Positions 16,944 to 24,831 of a stretch of DNA of 64,000 nt are shown here, piece by piece; the stretch's first letter is position 1, and every line of letters starts with the position of its first letter. A program made the translations under genes and the position numbers. The DNA is taken from assembly GCA_000333815.1 (NCBI GenBank), contig CAPI01000019.1:1-64000 (forward strand). Reading direction: 5' to 3'. The notes beneath the pieces were generated by a model. The model saw only the letters and a list, made by a program, of their open reading frames with translations. It was not told where the DNA came from and searched no databases. The stretch comes from [Collinsella] massiliensis. Lineage in GTDB: Bacteria; Actinomycetota; Coriobacteriia; Coriobacteriales; Coriobacteriaceae.

Positions 16944-18395
16944 CTACTCGCTAAACGCCGCCGCGCGCTCCGCCTCGACGTCGCGGCCCAGGCGCTCGAA
17001 CTTGTGCTCCTCGACCGAGTCCATGCCCTGGTAGGGGTCGTGGCGCTTCTCGAACATCTCGTCATCCTCGTTGCGCCACAAGCGCTCCGCCACAGGCTTC
17101 CATTCCTCGGCCACCGCGACGGTCTTCTCGCGCAGCTCCTCGGGCGTCTCCGGCTCCACCAGATCCGTCCCGTGCGCGCCCGACTCGGCGACCATCCGGC
17201 CCAGCACATCCGGGTTCTCGAGCATCGGGCACGGGCGCAGATGGTTCTCGTTGAAGGGCTGCCCCTCGTAGTACTTGATGAAGAGCGGGCTCTTGAGCGC
17301 GTCGAGCAGGCTCACGTTGTGGATGTTCGCGTTGGAGTAGTGGATGAACACGCACGGCTCCACGTCGCCCGCCGCGTTGATGTGCAGGTAGCGGCGGCCG
17401 CCCGCGATGCAGCCGCCCACGAACTCGCCGTCGTTTTGGAAGTCGAGCGTGAAGAGCGGCTTCTTGTGGCGCATCTCGCGGATGAAGCGGTACATGTGCT
17501 CGCGCTGCTCGGCGGTGGGCATGAGGTCGGACGTGGCGCCCTTGCCCACCGGCATGAAGTAGAAGAACCAGCAGAAGAGCGCCCCCTGCTCGATCATCCA
17601 ATCCATGTACTCCTCGCTCGCCACGGCATCGGCGTTCGCCCGCGTCCAGCAGCACGAGATGCCGAACGGCAGCTGGCGCTCGCGCAGGAGCTCCATCGCA
17701 TGCATAATCTTGGCGTACGTGCCCTTGCCGCGGCGCTCGTCCGTGGTGGCCTCGGTGCCCTCGGCGCTGATGGCGGGCACGAAGTTGGCCACGCGGATCA
17801 TTTCGTCGCAGAACGCCTCGTCGATGAGCGTGGCGTTGGTGAAGCATAGGAAGATGCAGTCCGGGTACTTCTCGCAGATCCTGATGAGGTCGGCCTTGCG
17901 CACCATGGGCTCGCCGCCCGTGTAGATGTAGATGTGCGTGCCCAGCTCGCGCCCCTGGTCGATGATCGAGCAGATGTCGTCGTACGAGAGGTTGAGCTTG
18001 TGGCCGTACTCCGCCGCCCAGCAGCCGGTGCAGTGCAGGTTGCAGGCGCTCGTGGGGTCGAGCAGGATCGCCCACGGGATGTTGCACTGCTCGCGCTCGC
18101 GCGCCTTCTGCTGCACAGGCCACGCGAGCAGGTTGGCGTCCACGATGAGCGTCTTGAGCAGGCGCGAGCGCATCTCGGGGTTCAGGCGGAACGCGCGCAG
18201 GATGAGCTCGTACCAGTTGCTGTGCTCATCGATCGCGTTGCCGATGGCCTTGCGCTGCGCCGGGAACACCGAGTCCGGCACCGCCTTGTTGACGAGGTCC
18301 ATGATCTGCGGGATGTGCTTCTCGGGGTCATGGTCGAGGTAGTCGATGAGCTTGTTGAGCGCCGCGCGCTCGGCGGCTTGGGTAACGGATGCCAT
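16944..18395 (-). CDS. Radical SAM/SPASM protein
   Basis: 483 residues. The radical SAM cluster motif CNLHCTGC is at Cys118, Cys122 and Cys125, followed by YIYTGGEPMVRKADL (the GGE motif). A C-terminal SPASM-like cysteine set is visible: GGCIAGGRRYLHINAAGDVEPCVFIHYSN and a later HLRPCPMLEN. A helical region of about 105 residues precedes the core. The family is widespread in anaerobic gut bacteria; the substrate is unknown. No peptide precursor or obvious partner lies nearby. The ATG follows GGAACCCC weakly (GAAAGGAACCCC). It is convergent with the kinase pair. Confidence 0.88.
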   Translation of the reverse strand: MASVTQAAERAALNKLIDYLDHDPEKHIPQIMDLVNKAVPDSVFPAQRKAIGNAIDEHSNWYELILRAFRLNPEMRSRLLKTLIVDANLLAWPVQQKAREREQCNIPWAILLDPTSACNLHCTGCWAAEYGHKLNLSYDDICSIIDQGRELGTHIYIYTGGEPMVRKADLIRICEKYPDCIFLCFTNATLIDEAFCDEMIRVANFVPAISAEGTEATTDERRGKGTYAKIMHAMELLRERQLPFGISCCWTRANADAVASEEYMDWMIEQGALFCWFFYFMPVGKGATSDLMPTAEQREHMYRFIREMRHKKPLFTLDFQNDGEFVGGCIAGGRRYLHINAAGDVEPCVFIHYSNANIHNVSLLDALKSPLFIKYYEGQPFNENHLRPCPMLENPDVLGRMVAESGAHGTDLVEPETPEELREKTVAVAEEWKPVAERLWRNEDDEMFEKRHDPYQGMDSVEEHKFERLGRDVEAERAAAFSE

Positions 18396-18735
18396 GGGGT
18401 TCCTTTCGACCGGGATCGCTCAATTGGAATGAAGCGGCGGCGAGATGGCGGCGGGTGCGACCCGCTGGATGCCAAGTTGCCACGGCACTTGGAAGGATTC
18501 GTACCCATTTATCCGCTGTGCGACATGCATTGATTTTGGTATGTTTGCAGGACAAATATCGAATTATGGTAAGTTATGCGAGATATTGCATATTAACGGG
18601 TTGCGCATAGAGCTTCGAGCATCGCCGGTGGGGCGGGCGGGCACAAGCGGAATCCCCCCCTCGGACGGTCACGACAGGCGCCCCCTACAGCACGAGCGTC
18701 TGCTGCCCGCCCGCGGAGCGTTTCGCAAGCAAGCT
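18396..18735. other. 340-bp spacer upstream of the radical SAM gene
   Basis: No gene is visible. An AT-rich block at about 18530-18600 probably carries the minus-strand promoter of the radical SAM gene. Inverted GC-rich stretches (GCGGGCGGGC near 18636 and GCCCGCCCGC near 18706) could form a stem with a long loop just beyond the DUF1848 fragment. Confidence 0.5.
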
Positions 18736-19239
18736 CTACTGAACGCCCTGGGCCACGGTATCCTCCGGGCGCAGGTGGCCTATGATGAGCGGGCTCCCCG
18801 GGTCATGCAAGCGGTAGTTCTCGACCGCCCGCTTGTGATCCTTGTTGGCATAGCAGTACCGGCAACCGTTGGGACAGGTGTCGTAGGCGCAGATGTCGCG
18901 TGCCTCGAAGCAATGGCAGCCCGCGCGCATGCCGCGGTGCTTGAGGCGCCGGAACTCCACGACGTTCGCGCGCCCCAGGATGTCGAGCGTCATGCAGCCG
19001 CTCGGATGGATGCCGTAGCGCGTGAAGTCCCCGTTGGTGCCGCACGTCTGGAGCCAGAGGCCGTGCTCCGCCGCGATGCCCCCGAGCACCCGCGCGAGCG
19101 CGTCCATGTCCTCCACCGAGAGCGGCATGAGCTCGGGCATGTTGAAGCGCAGCTTCTTGTACATCTCCACGAACGAGAAGATGCAGCGGTCCACGTGCGG
19201 CGTGAGCACGTCCGCTATGCGCGCGAAGGTCTCGCGGCG
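18736..19239 (-). pseudogene. DUF1848 family protein, C-terminal fragment
   Basis: The reading frame from about 19239 (RETFARIADVLTPHVDRC) to 18736 matches the C-terminal half of DUF1848 proteins, including IHPSGCMTLDILGRAN and the cysteine cluster CHCFEARDICAYDTCPNGCRYCYAN, which ends in a CxxCxYCYA-type iron-sulfur or metal motif. Full members are near 300 residues; about half is missing at the N-terminus. A GTG at 19209 could start a 157-residue product, but there is no good ribosome site. The upstream end fuses into a MarR fragment, so this is best read as a deletion remnant. Confidence 0.75.
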
Positions 19240-19475
19240 TCGGTGAGCCGCACGATGCTGTTGCGACGGTCGTCCGGGTTGCCCTCGGTCGTGGCATAGC
19301 CCTGCGCCACGAGCCGCTTGGTCACGAGGCTCACCGTTTGGCGGGAGTTGAGCGTTTGTTCGCAGATGCGCGCCTCCCCCCGATGGCGGAACAGCAATGC
19401 GTTGATATTCTCTGCCGAGGTGAACAATGTATCAATATGTTGATAAAGTAGGCTGCAAGACGACCCGCGTTGCAA
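19240..19475 (-). pseudogene. MarR family regulator fragment
   Basis: The minus-strand frame reads NALLFRHRGEARICEQTLNSRQTVSLVTKRLVAQGYATTEGN and DDRRNSIVRLTDA, the recognition helix and wing of MarR proteins. Both ends are missing: the start lies close to the hipBA control region and the sequence leaves the family just after RLTDA, where the DUF1848 frame begins. It is about 80 residues instead of the usual 140 or more. It is most simply a remnant of a deletion between a marR gene and a DUF1848 gene. Confidence 0.72.
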
Positions 19476-19501
19476 CGTGTCGCCGCATAGTTGCCCTTAA
19501 A

Positions 19502-19600
19502 ATCTTCCCCATAGGTAAGATTGTATACTTCAAGTGTTAGAATCTTACCTATAGGGAAGATTCTAACGGATTGGCTAGTAATCTTACCTATAGGTAAGAT
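19502..19600. promoter_or_regulatory. Three palindromic HipB operators
   Basis: Three 20-bp palindromes lie at 19502-19521, 19542-19561 and 19581-19600. The third is perfect (ATCTTACC, TATA, GGTAAGAT); the others carry one or two changes. They are 39-40 bp apart, and the last ends 13 bp before the hipB start, overlapping the promoter and leader. This arrangement fits cooperative autorepression by HipB/HipA. Confidence 0.85.
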
Positions 19601-19613
19601 TTGAGGAGTAGCT

Positions 19614-19856
19614 ATGCGCCTTTCGAACGCCGAAAACGCTGTCCGCATTTCGCAAGCGGCAGAACTCGGCTCGCTTATCAGAACACGCAGAAAAAAACTT
19701 GGACTCACCCAAGAGTTTGTGGCGGCCATGATGGGATGCAGCCCGCGCCTCATCGGAGAGATAGAACGGGGTAAGCAAACCGTCTCCGTTCAAACGGTTA
19801 TCAATCTTGCCCAGGGACTCGGCATCGACCTGTTCGCCATCCCACGAGGAGCGTGA
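19614..19856 (+). CDS. hipB: HipB-like antitoxin, XRE family
   Basis: 80 residues with a single helix-turn-helix (LGSLIRTRRKKLGLTQEFVAAMMGCSPRLIGEIERGKQTVSVQTVINLAQGLGI). The length, sequence and position directly upstream of hipA identify it as the DNA-binding antitoxin. GAGGAG precedes the ATG. Its stop overlaps hipA by 4 bp, giving tight coupling. Three palindromic operators lie upstream. The locus has lower GC content and different codon use (AAA, TCG, CTT) from the flanks, and sits beside gene fragments, so it was probably acquired horizontally. Confidence 0.93.
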   Translation: MRLSNAENAVRISQAAELGSLIRTRRKKLGLTQEFVAAMMGCSPRLIGEIERGKQTVSVQTVINLAQGLGIDLFAIPRGA

Positions 19857-21133
19857 CGATGAAACTCAACGTTTTTCGAGAGCAGGACGAGGCGTATCAA
19901 CTAGTTGGAGCACTCGATTTTTCCGAAGTGTCGCTTACGTTCGCCTATGACCCCGCATATCTTGCAAGCTCAACAGCAAGCGCTGTGTCTTGCTCGCTGC
20001 CGCTTCGCGCCGAACCGTTTTCTCAAGAAGAGGCCTCGCCGTTTTTCGCCGGCCTCGCACCTGAAGGAGATATGAGGCGTCTTGTTGCCGAATCGATACA
20101 TTCGGATTACTTCGGCAACATGCTTGCTCGCCTCAATAACGAGTCCATCGGCGCCCTCATATTCAGTACAGACGAGACCGTAGAAAACGATGGTGGATAC
20201 ACAGAGATCGGACTCTCGGAGTTGCGCGCGCTACGCGATGCGCCCCGCGAAACATCGTTCAAGATGGGAATGGCCTCCCGCCTCTCACTCGCGGGAACCC
20301 AAAGCAAGGTCGGCCTTTACCATCAGGGAGAGGATCCGTCTTGCGGATGGTACGTACCCAGCGGCAATGCGGCAACGACCCATATCGTCAAAACACCGGA
20401 CCGCGTCTTTCCCCTTCAAACTGTCAATGAGGCGCTTTGCCTAGAAACAGCCAAGCGATGCGGATTTGACATAGCGGAATGGTCGCTCATCCCTATAGAA
20501 GAAGGCGAACCGCTCCTTGCTGTCAAACGATTCGACCGCATTACCGATGAGACGGTATCAGCCGAAAACAAACCGCTCAGGCCGAAGCGCCTGCATCAGG
20601 AAGACTTCTGCCAAGCTACGGGACTCATGCCCGACATGAAGTACGAGCCCACAAACGGAGCGTACCTCTCACGCTGCTGCAACGCCATACAAAGCGCATC
20701 AGCCAATCCTTTCGGAGATCGCGCATGCTTCTTGCAGACCATCTATTTTGACTATCTCATCGGCAATTGCGACAACCATCTCAAGAACCATTCTTTGCTG
20801 TGGGACCCATCTTGGAAAACTCCCATGCTCTCCCCGCTGTATGACATCACGTGCACAACGGTGTACCCACAAATCTACCTAGAAATGGGCGTGTCCCTCA
20901 CCTCTTCCCGACGCATTTGCGACGTTTCCGAGCAGGACGTCGAACGGGCTGGAAAAGCCGCAGGCATACCCCGGACTCTGGCGAGAAGCTTCTATCAGGA
21001 GCTTCTCCGCAACATCGTCCCTGCGCTCGACGCCGCGGAAGAAGCGGTAGCATCAGCAGGTTTTGCAACGGAGGCGCACAAGATTGCGCAGCATATTCGC
21101 AAGGAGCTGAGCCAGAAAGTCAAGCTAAGCTAG
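19853..21133 (+). CDS. hipA: HipA-like serine/threonine kinase toxin
   Basis: 426 residues, near the length of E. coli HipA, with both the N-terminal HipA subdomain and the kinase core. Visible motifs include SLAGTQSKVGLY near residue 140 (the ATP-loop region of HipA), LLAVKRFDR, the catalytic loop GNCDNHLKNHSL and the metal-binding YDITCTT. HipA phosphorylates a translation factor such as glutamyl-tRNA synthetase and causes dormancy unless bound by HipB. No disruption is seen, so the toxin appears intact. The target in this organism is unknown. Confidence 0.93.
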   Translation: MTMKLNVFREQDEAYQLVGALDFSEVSLTFAYDPAYLASSTASAVSCSLPLRAEPFSQEEASPFFAGLAPEGDMRRLVAESIHSDYFGNMLARLNNESIGALIFSTDETVENDGGYTEIGLSELRALRDAPRETSFKMGMASRLSLAGTQSKVGLYHQGEDPSCGWYVPSGNAATTHIVKTPDRVFPLQTVNEALCLETAKRCGFDIAEWSLIPIEEGEPLLAVKRFDRITDETVSAENKPLRPKRLHQEDFCQATGLMPDMKYEPTNGAYLSRCCNAIQSASANPFGDRACFLQTIYFDYLIGNCDNHLKNHSLLWDPSWKTPMLSPLYDITCTTVYPQIYLEMGVSLTSSRRICDVSEQDVERAGKAAGIPRTLARSFYQELLRNIVPALDAAEEAVASAGFATEAHKIAQHIRKELSQKVKLS

Positions 21134-21316
21134 CTATCCAGAGTGGAGGGTTCATTTCTAGGACGCGCCCGGCTTAGCAGCTACCCCGCGGACACCCAAG
21201 GCGAGGTAACGACACCTCCGTTGACAAGCTCACGCATGCCGTGAATAAAAGCACCGCATGCACACGCAAGGCCATCGCGAGCAGCGCAAAAGACAACCCA
21301 TCCCGAATCTGGACCG

Positions 21317-22159
21317 TTATCGAATTCCCTCGCGACGTTTGCGGCCGGCAAGCCAGAGTATGAGCAGGGTAACCGCACCGCCCACGACGGCGAACCAGCC
21401 CCGCGGCGAGGCGAACGCGCCCGTCGCGATACCAACGGCCGTGGCACCCGCAACCCACAGCAGGGGCAAGATGGCTGCCGTCCACGCCGGACGGGCAAAG
21501 CGCCCCAGCGCGTATGAGACAGCGAGCACCGCTACAGCCCCGACCACAACCGCCAACCCGATAAACGCCCGCTGGTCAAGCAACAGGCCACCCAGCACGA
21601 GCACGCCGATACCGGTGACAAGCCCAGCGAACACCTGCAGCACCAGACGCATCCCGAGGGCCGCGCCACTTGCGTGCGCCGTCTCGGCCGGCTCGCCCGT
21701 CGCGGCACCGAAGAGCTCGGCTACGCTTCTCGCATCCCTGCCATCCCCTCCTCGGCGTGCCGCAACGGCTACAAGAGAAGAGGCCAGCACCAGCACCGCC
21801 AACAGCAGGCGCAGCGCCAGCTCCAGATACGCGCGACCCACTACCGCCGTGATGGCGAGCACCGCGACCACGGCAATCTCCACCGCAGCCAGCGCCACCG
21901 CAAACGTCTTCGTCCGTCGCTCGTCCTGTTTCACCATCTCGCGCATCTCGTCCACGTCCCCTTTCACCAGCTCGTCGATCGTGGTGCCAAAGAGATTCGC
22001 GAGCAGCAGCATGCTCTGGACGTCCGGCAGTGTCTTGCTTGTCTCCCATTTGGACACGGCCTTGTCGGTCACGCCCACGGCGTCTGCCAGGGCGCGCTGC
22101 GTGAGCCCGCGATGCTCGCGGAGAGACTTGATGGTGGAAGCGGTGAGATAGCCGGACAT
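21317..22159 (-). CDS. XRE regulator with C-terminal membrane domain
   Basis: 280 residues. The N-terminal helix-turn-helix (TIKSLREHRGLTQRALADAVGVTDKAVSKWETSKTLPDVQSMLLLANLFG) is followed from about residue 85 by six or so hydrophobic segments. This architecture is common in Actinobacteria and Firmicutes as a membrane-tethered repressor. It lies next to the ABC-2 permease at 22366 on the same strand and may regulate it, but the link is inferred from proximity. A ribosome site GAAAGGGGCCG precedes the ATG at 22159. Confidence 0.83.
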   Translation of the reverse strand: MSGYLTASTIKSLREHRGLTQRALADAVGVTDKAVSKWETSKTLPDVQSMLLLANLFGTTIDELVKGDVDEMREMVKQDERRTKTFAVALAAVEIAVVAVLAITAVVGRAYLELALRLLLAVLVLASSLVAVAARRGGDGRDARSVAELFGAATGEPAETAHASGAALGMRLVLQVFAGLVTGIGVLVLGGLLLDQRAFIGLAVVVGAVAVLAVSYALGRFARPAWTAAILPLLWVAGATAVGIATGAFASPRGWFAVVGGAVTLLILWLAGRKRREGIR

Positions 22160-22365
22160 GTCGGCCCCTTTCAGATGAGGTTGATGGCATGCGCCCTGTT
22201 GACCGCCTCAGTATGGGATATCCATCGCCGCCGCGCTACCTACGGAGCGTAGAGTGAGGTGAGCGTGCCGCCAGATGCGCTATCCGCGACGAACTGGAAC
22301 GGTTCCATAGTTTGAAGGCAGCATGATTGGTCGGAATGCCAAGGCGAAACGCCCCCTTGGTGCCC

Positions 22366-23130
22366 CTACGCGAGACGATCGCGCTCTGCGGCAAGCTGCC
22401 GGGCATACCGGCGAAGCGCCCAGACCGCAAGCGCGCCCGAGGCGATGAGCCAGAATAGAAGCACCGCGAAAAGCACCGGAACAGGTACTATGGGTGCAAG
22501 CCCCTGCGCCGTTCGAACCAACTCGACAGCAGGCCCCAAGGGCAGCAGCCACGTTACCGCGCGCACCGATACCGACATGAACGAGAGAATGGGCGCGACA
22601 GCAACAAGCGTGAGCGGGGCGGCGAGAACGCTCGATGACATTTGCTCGGTCGCCATAAGTCCGCAGGCAAGTCCCGCAAGCAGCAACGGTTGCATCACCA
22701 CGAGTGCGAACGCACCGAGTCCGAGCGTTTGCACAGGCGAGAAACCCAGAAGCAGACAGGCAACGACCTGCGCGAAGAGCGCCGCCAGGGTTCCAGCGAG
22801 CCATTTCGACACAGCGAACGCACGGGGTGTCACCCCAGCCTCAGCGAGTGTGAGGCAAACGCCGCGCTCGCGCTCCTCGGCCATCACATAGAGCAGCATC
22901 ACGCAACCCGTGAAGGCAGGCGGGATACAAAGCGCAGCCGTGCACGCATATGCGGGCAGCTCACCGGCAGCGAATCTCGGCGCATGCTCGACGATGCGCA
23001 CGATGAACACAGCCAGAGCCACCCCCACCGCACCTGACATGAACAGGGTGGAGTTGCGCACCGCATCCAAAAGGTCGCGCGCCACAAGCGCACGTATGGT
23101 AGCAAATGTCCTTCCCATCATGCGACCCAT
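22366..23130 (-). CDS. ABC-2 type transporter permease
   Basis: 254 residues with six hydrophobic segments and the short cytoplasmic N-terminus typical of ABC-2 permeases; a central EERERGVCLTLAEAGVTPRAFAVSKW loop matches the coupling region. It resembles the permease at 25687 in size and order. No ATPase is adjacent on its own strand; the ATPase at 24832 could serve both permeases. It is divergent from the LytTR gene 117 bp away, sharing a control region. The start could be any of three Met codons (23130, 23121, 23118). Confidence 0.82.
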   Translation of the reverse strand: MGRMMGRTFATIRALVARDLLDAVRNSTLFMSGAVGVALAVFIVRIVEHAPRFAAGELPAYACTAALCIPPAFTGCVMLLYVMAEERERGVCLTLAEAGVTPRAFAVSKWLAGTLAALFAQVVACLLLGFSPVQTLGLGAFALVVMQPLLLAGLACGLMATEQMSSSVLAAPLTLVAVAPILSFMSVSVRAVTWLLPLGPAVELVRTAQGLAPIVPVPVLFAVLLFWLIASGALAVWALRRYARQLAAERDRLA

Positions 23131-23247
23131 GATACCCGATATACTGAACAGGGCAGGATGCAGCGGGATCGAAAAACAACCGCGCTACACCGCGAAGCGA
23201 CGGGCGCCGGCCTGCTCGTTCCGCCCTCAGCGAAAAGGAGGCTACCA

Positions 23248-24174
23248 GTGGCCGCAGCGACATCCTACGACAGCATCGAAGAGCTGCTCGAGGCACGCGC
23301 AGATGAGAGCGTGCACCTCGAATGCTCGCGCGAGACCGTCGATCGCGCGGTACGCTTTGTTCACGAGCGCTACGCGCGGCGCCGCTGCGCCTTCTACCTC
23401 ATCACCGACCGGGGGTTCGATCGCGAGACCGTCCGTTCCTACCTCAAGTTCTTCTCGCGCCTCGCGGGCGGCGTCGTCTCTGCCGACGACGTGCTGACGC
23501 ACTTCGGCCTCTCACCTGCCGCGCGCACCCCCGTCAAAAAGCTCAATCCCGAGCAACGCGCGCTCATGAACTTCGCACGCATGAGCCTCTTCGAACCCGA
23601 GGTGGTATTCTGCGAGCGACCCCTTGCCGATATCACCCCTGCCACACGCGGCATCGTAACCGCCTGGATGGGAACGGTCGTTGACGACGGCGGCATCCTC
23701 ATCACAGCCGGCGAGCCTCTGCGCGAAGCGCTCCTCATGCCCGGCACGGCCTTTTATGAAGAAGATGGCCGCCTGTTCGAGGCGCAGACCGCTGTGGGCG
23801 AGGACGATGAAGGCGAGTATGCAGGCGACGAGGTACGCGTATTCAAGCTGCCCGCACGCGTGGATGGTGCGACGCTGCTCCTCGACCCGCGCGAGGTCGA
23901 CTTCGTGGAAAGCGTGAACCGGCAGAACTTCGCCTCCGTCCGCGGGGAGCTCTATCCCGTCACGCTCACGCTCGACGAGCTTGAGGTGGAGCTCGAGCGC
24001 TTCGGCTTCTTTCGCTGCCATCGCTCGTACATCGTGAACGTGCAGAAGGTGGCGAAGGTCGAGCGCTTCACCCGCAACAGCTTCAATCTGACGCTCGCCG
24101 ACGCACGGGCGACGCAGGTTCCACTTGCCAAGGGGCGCGCCGAGGCCATGCGCGAGCGCTACGGCTGGCGCTAG
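23248..24174 (+). CDS. LytTR regulator with degenerate ABC-ATPase N-terminal domain
   Basis: 308 residues from the GTG at 23248, preceded by AAAAGGAGG. The C-terminal 100 residues are a LytTR DNA-binding domain (LLLDPREVDFVESVNRQNFASVRG, FFRCHRSYIVNVQKVAKV, then FNLTLADARATQVPLAKG). Residues about 85-165 read like the second half of an ABC ATPase: KKLNPEQRALMNFARMSLF in place of the LSGGQ helix, EPEVVFCERPLADI in place of Walker B and D-loop, then GGILITAGEPL where a switch strand would be. There is no Walker A lysine motif, so ATP hydrolysis is unlikely. It lies between two ABC-2 transporter genes and probably controls them. A TATACT -10-like box is at 23140. Confidence 0.82.
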   Translation: MAAATSYDSIEELLEARADESVHLECSRETVDRAVRFVHERYARRRCAFYLITDRGFDRETVRSYLKFFSRLAGGVVSADDVLTHFGLSPAARTPVKKLNPEQRALMNFARMSLFEPEVVFCERPLADITPATRGIVTAWMGTVVDDGGILITAGEPLREALLMPGTAFYEEDGRLFEAQTAVGEDDEGEYAGDEVRVFKLPARVDGATLLLDPREVDFVESVNRQNFASVRGELYPVTLTLDELEVELERFGFFRCHRSYIVNVQKVAKVERFTRNSFNLTLADARATQVPLAKGRAEAMRERYGWR

Positions 24175-24183
24175 CAGCGACGG

Positions 24184-24528
24184 CTAGCGTAGCGCGACGA
24201 CGCGCCGCCATGGCCTGATCTTGCTCAGTTCAGGTTCGAGCTTTCGGCGCGCGACCTCGATGTCGTATGCAGCCTGCGCGCGCAGCCAGTAGCCATCGGA
24301 CAGCCCGAAAAACCGGCACAGCCGCAAATCGGTATCGGCCGTGATGGAGCGGCGCCCGAGCACGATCTGCCCGATCCGCTGCACGGGAATGCCCGTCTCC
24401 TTTGCCAAGCGATACTGCGAGATGCCGAGCGGGACGAGAAACTCCTCCCGCAGCAGCTCGCCCGGCGTAACCGGGTCGAGCGGAATACCCGCAGGCACCG
24501 TCTCAACGATAGTCGACGATTTCAACAT
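24184..24528 (-). CDS. higA: HigA-type antitoxin, XRE family
   Basis: 114 residues with PLDPVTPGELLREEFLVPLGISQYRLAKETGIPVQRIGQIVLGRRSITADTDLRLCRFFGLSDGYWLRAQAAYDIE, the HigA/VapI signature. Its ribosome site AAGGAGGTACTGAGG is strong. The partner toxin HigB normally precedes it; here only the last two dozen HigB residues remain (24503-24577), so it is an orphan antitoxin. It may still act as a repressor: a perfect 12-bp palindrome GAACATATGTTC lies at 24588-24599 in an AT-rich region suited to a promoter. Confidence 0.92.
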   Translation of the reverse strand: MLKSSTIVETVPAGIPLDPVTPGELLREEFLVPLGISQYRLAKETGIPVQRIGQIVLGRRSITADTDLRLCRFFGLSDGYWLRAQAAYDIEVARRKLEPELSKIRPWRRVVALR

Positions 24529-24577
24529 CCTCAGTACCTCCTTCGACCCATTTGAAGCGTATGAGGGACAATCGCAT
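24503..24577 (-). pseudogene. HigB toxin C-terminal remnant
   Basis: Directly upstream of and overlapping higA by 26 bp, the minus strand encodes LIRFKWVEGG and TEDVEIVDYR followed by TGA. This closely matches the extreme C-terminus of HigB/RelE-like toxins (typically ICFRW.., ..DVEIVDYH, stop). Sequence further upstream (ALQYTNICSNIE) shows no HigB similarity, so about three quarters of the toxin is gone. The overlap with the higA start is the arrangement of intact higBA operons. Confidence 0.82.
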
Positions 24578-24587
24578 TTCTATATTA

Positions 24588-24599
24588 GAACATATGTTC
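24588..24599. promoter_or_regulatory. 12-bp palindrome, possible higA operator
   Basis: GAACATATGTTC is a perfect palindrome in an AT-rich stretch 60 bp before the higA start. HigA proteins usually repress their own promoter through such dyads. Confidence 0.5.
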
Positions 24600-24641
24600 G
24601 TATACTGCAAGGCGATTGCCCTTCCGCGTCAATGCTCCCTA

Positions 24642-24695
24642 CTCCTGTCGTCGCCCCCTATGCTCCTCTCGTCGTTTTCCCTGCTCCTGATAGAC
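24642..24695. promoter_or_regulatory. Three phased direct repeats upstream of the ABC operon
   Basis: CTCCTGTCGTCG (24642), CTCCTCTCGTCG (24663) and CTCCTGATAGAC (24684) start exactly 21 bp apart. The first two differ at one base; the third shares the CTCCTG half. A 21-bp period is typical of paired LytTR binding repeats, and a LytTR gene lies just upstream. The ABC ATPase starts 137 bp downstream. Confidence 0.45.
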
Positions 24696-24831
24696 AAAAC
24701 GCCTTGCCTGCACTCGCCTCCCCGACGAGGATGAGGCCACGGGCAAACACCCAGCCATCCACCGGAAACGACGAAAGGAAGCCTCATGAGGAAACAAGGA
24801 ATCGAACGCGACGCACGGAAGGAGCAGAACG

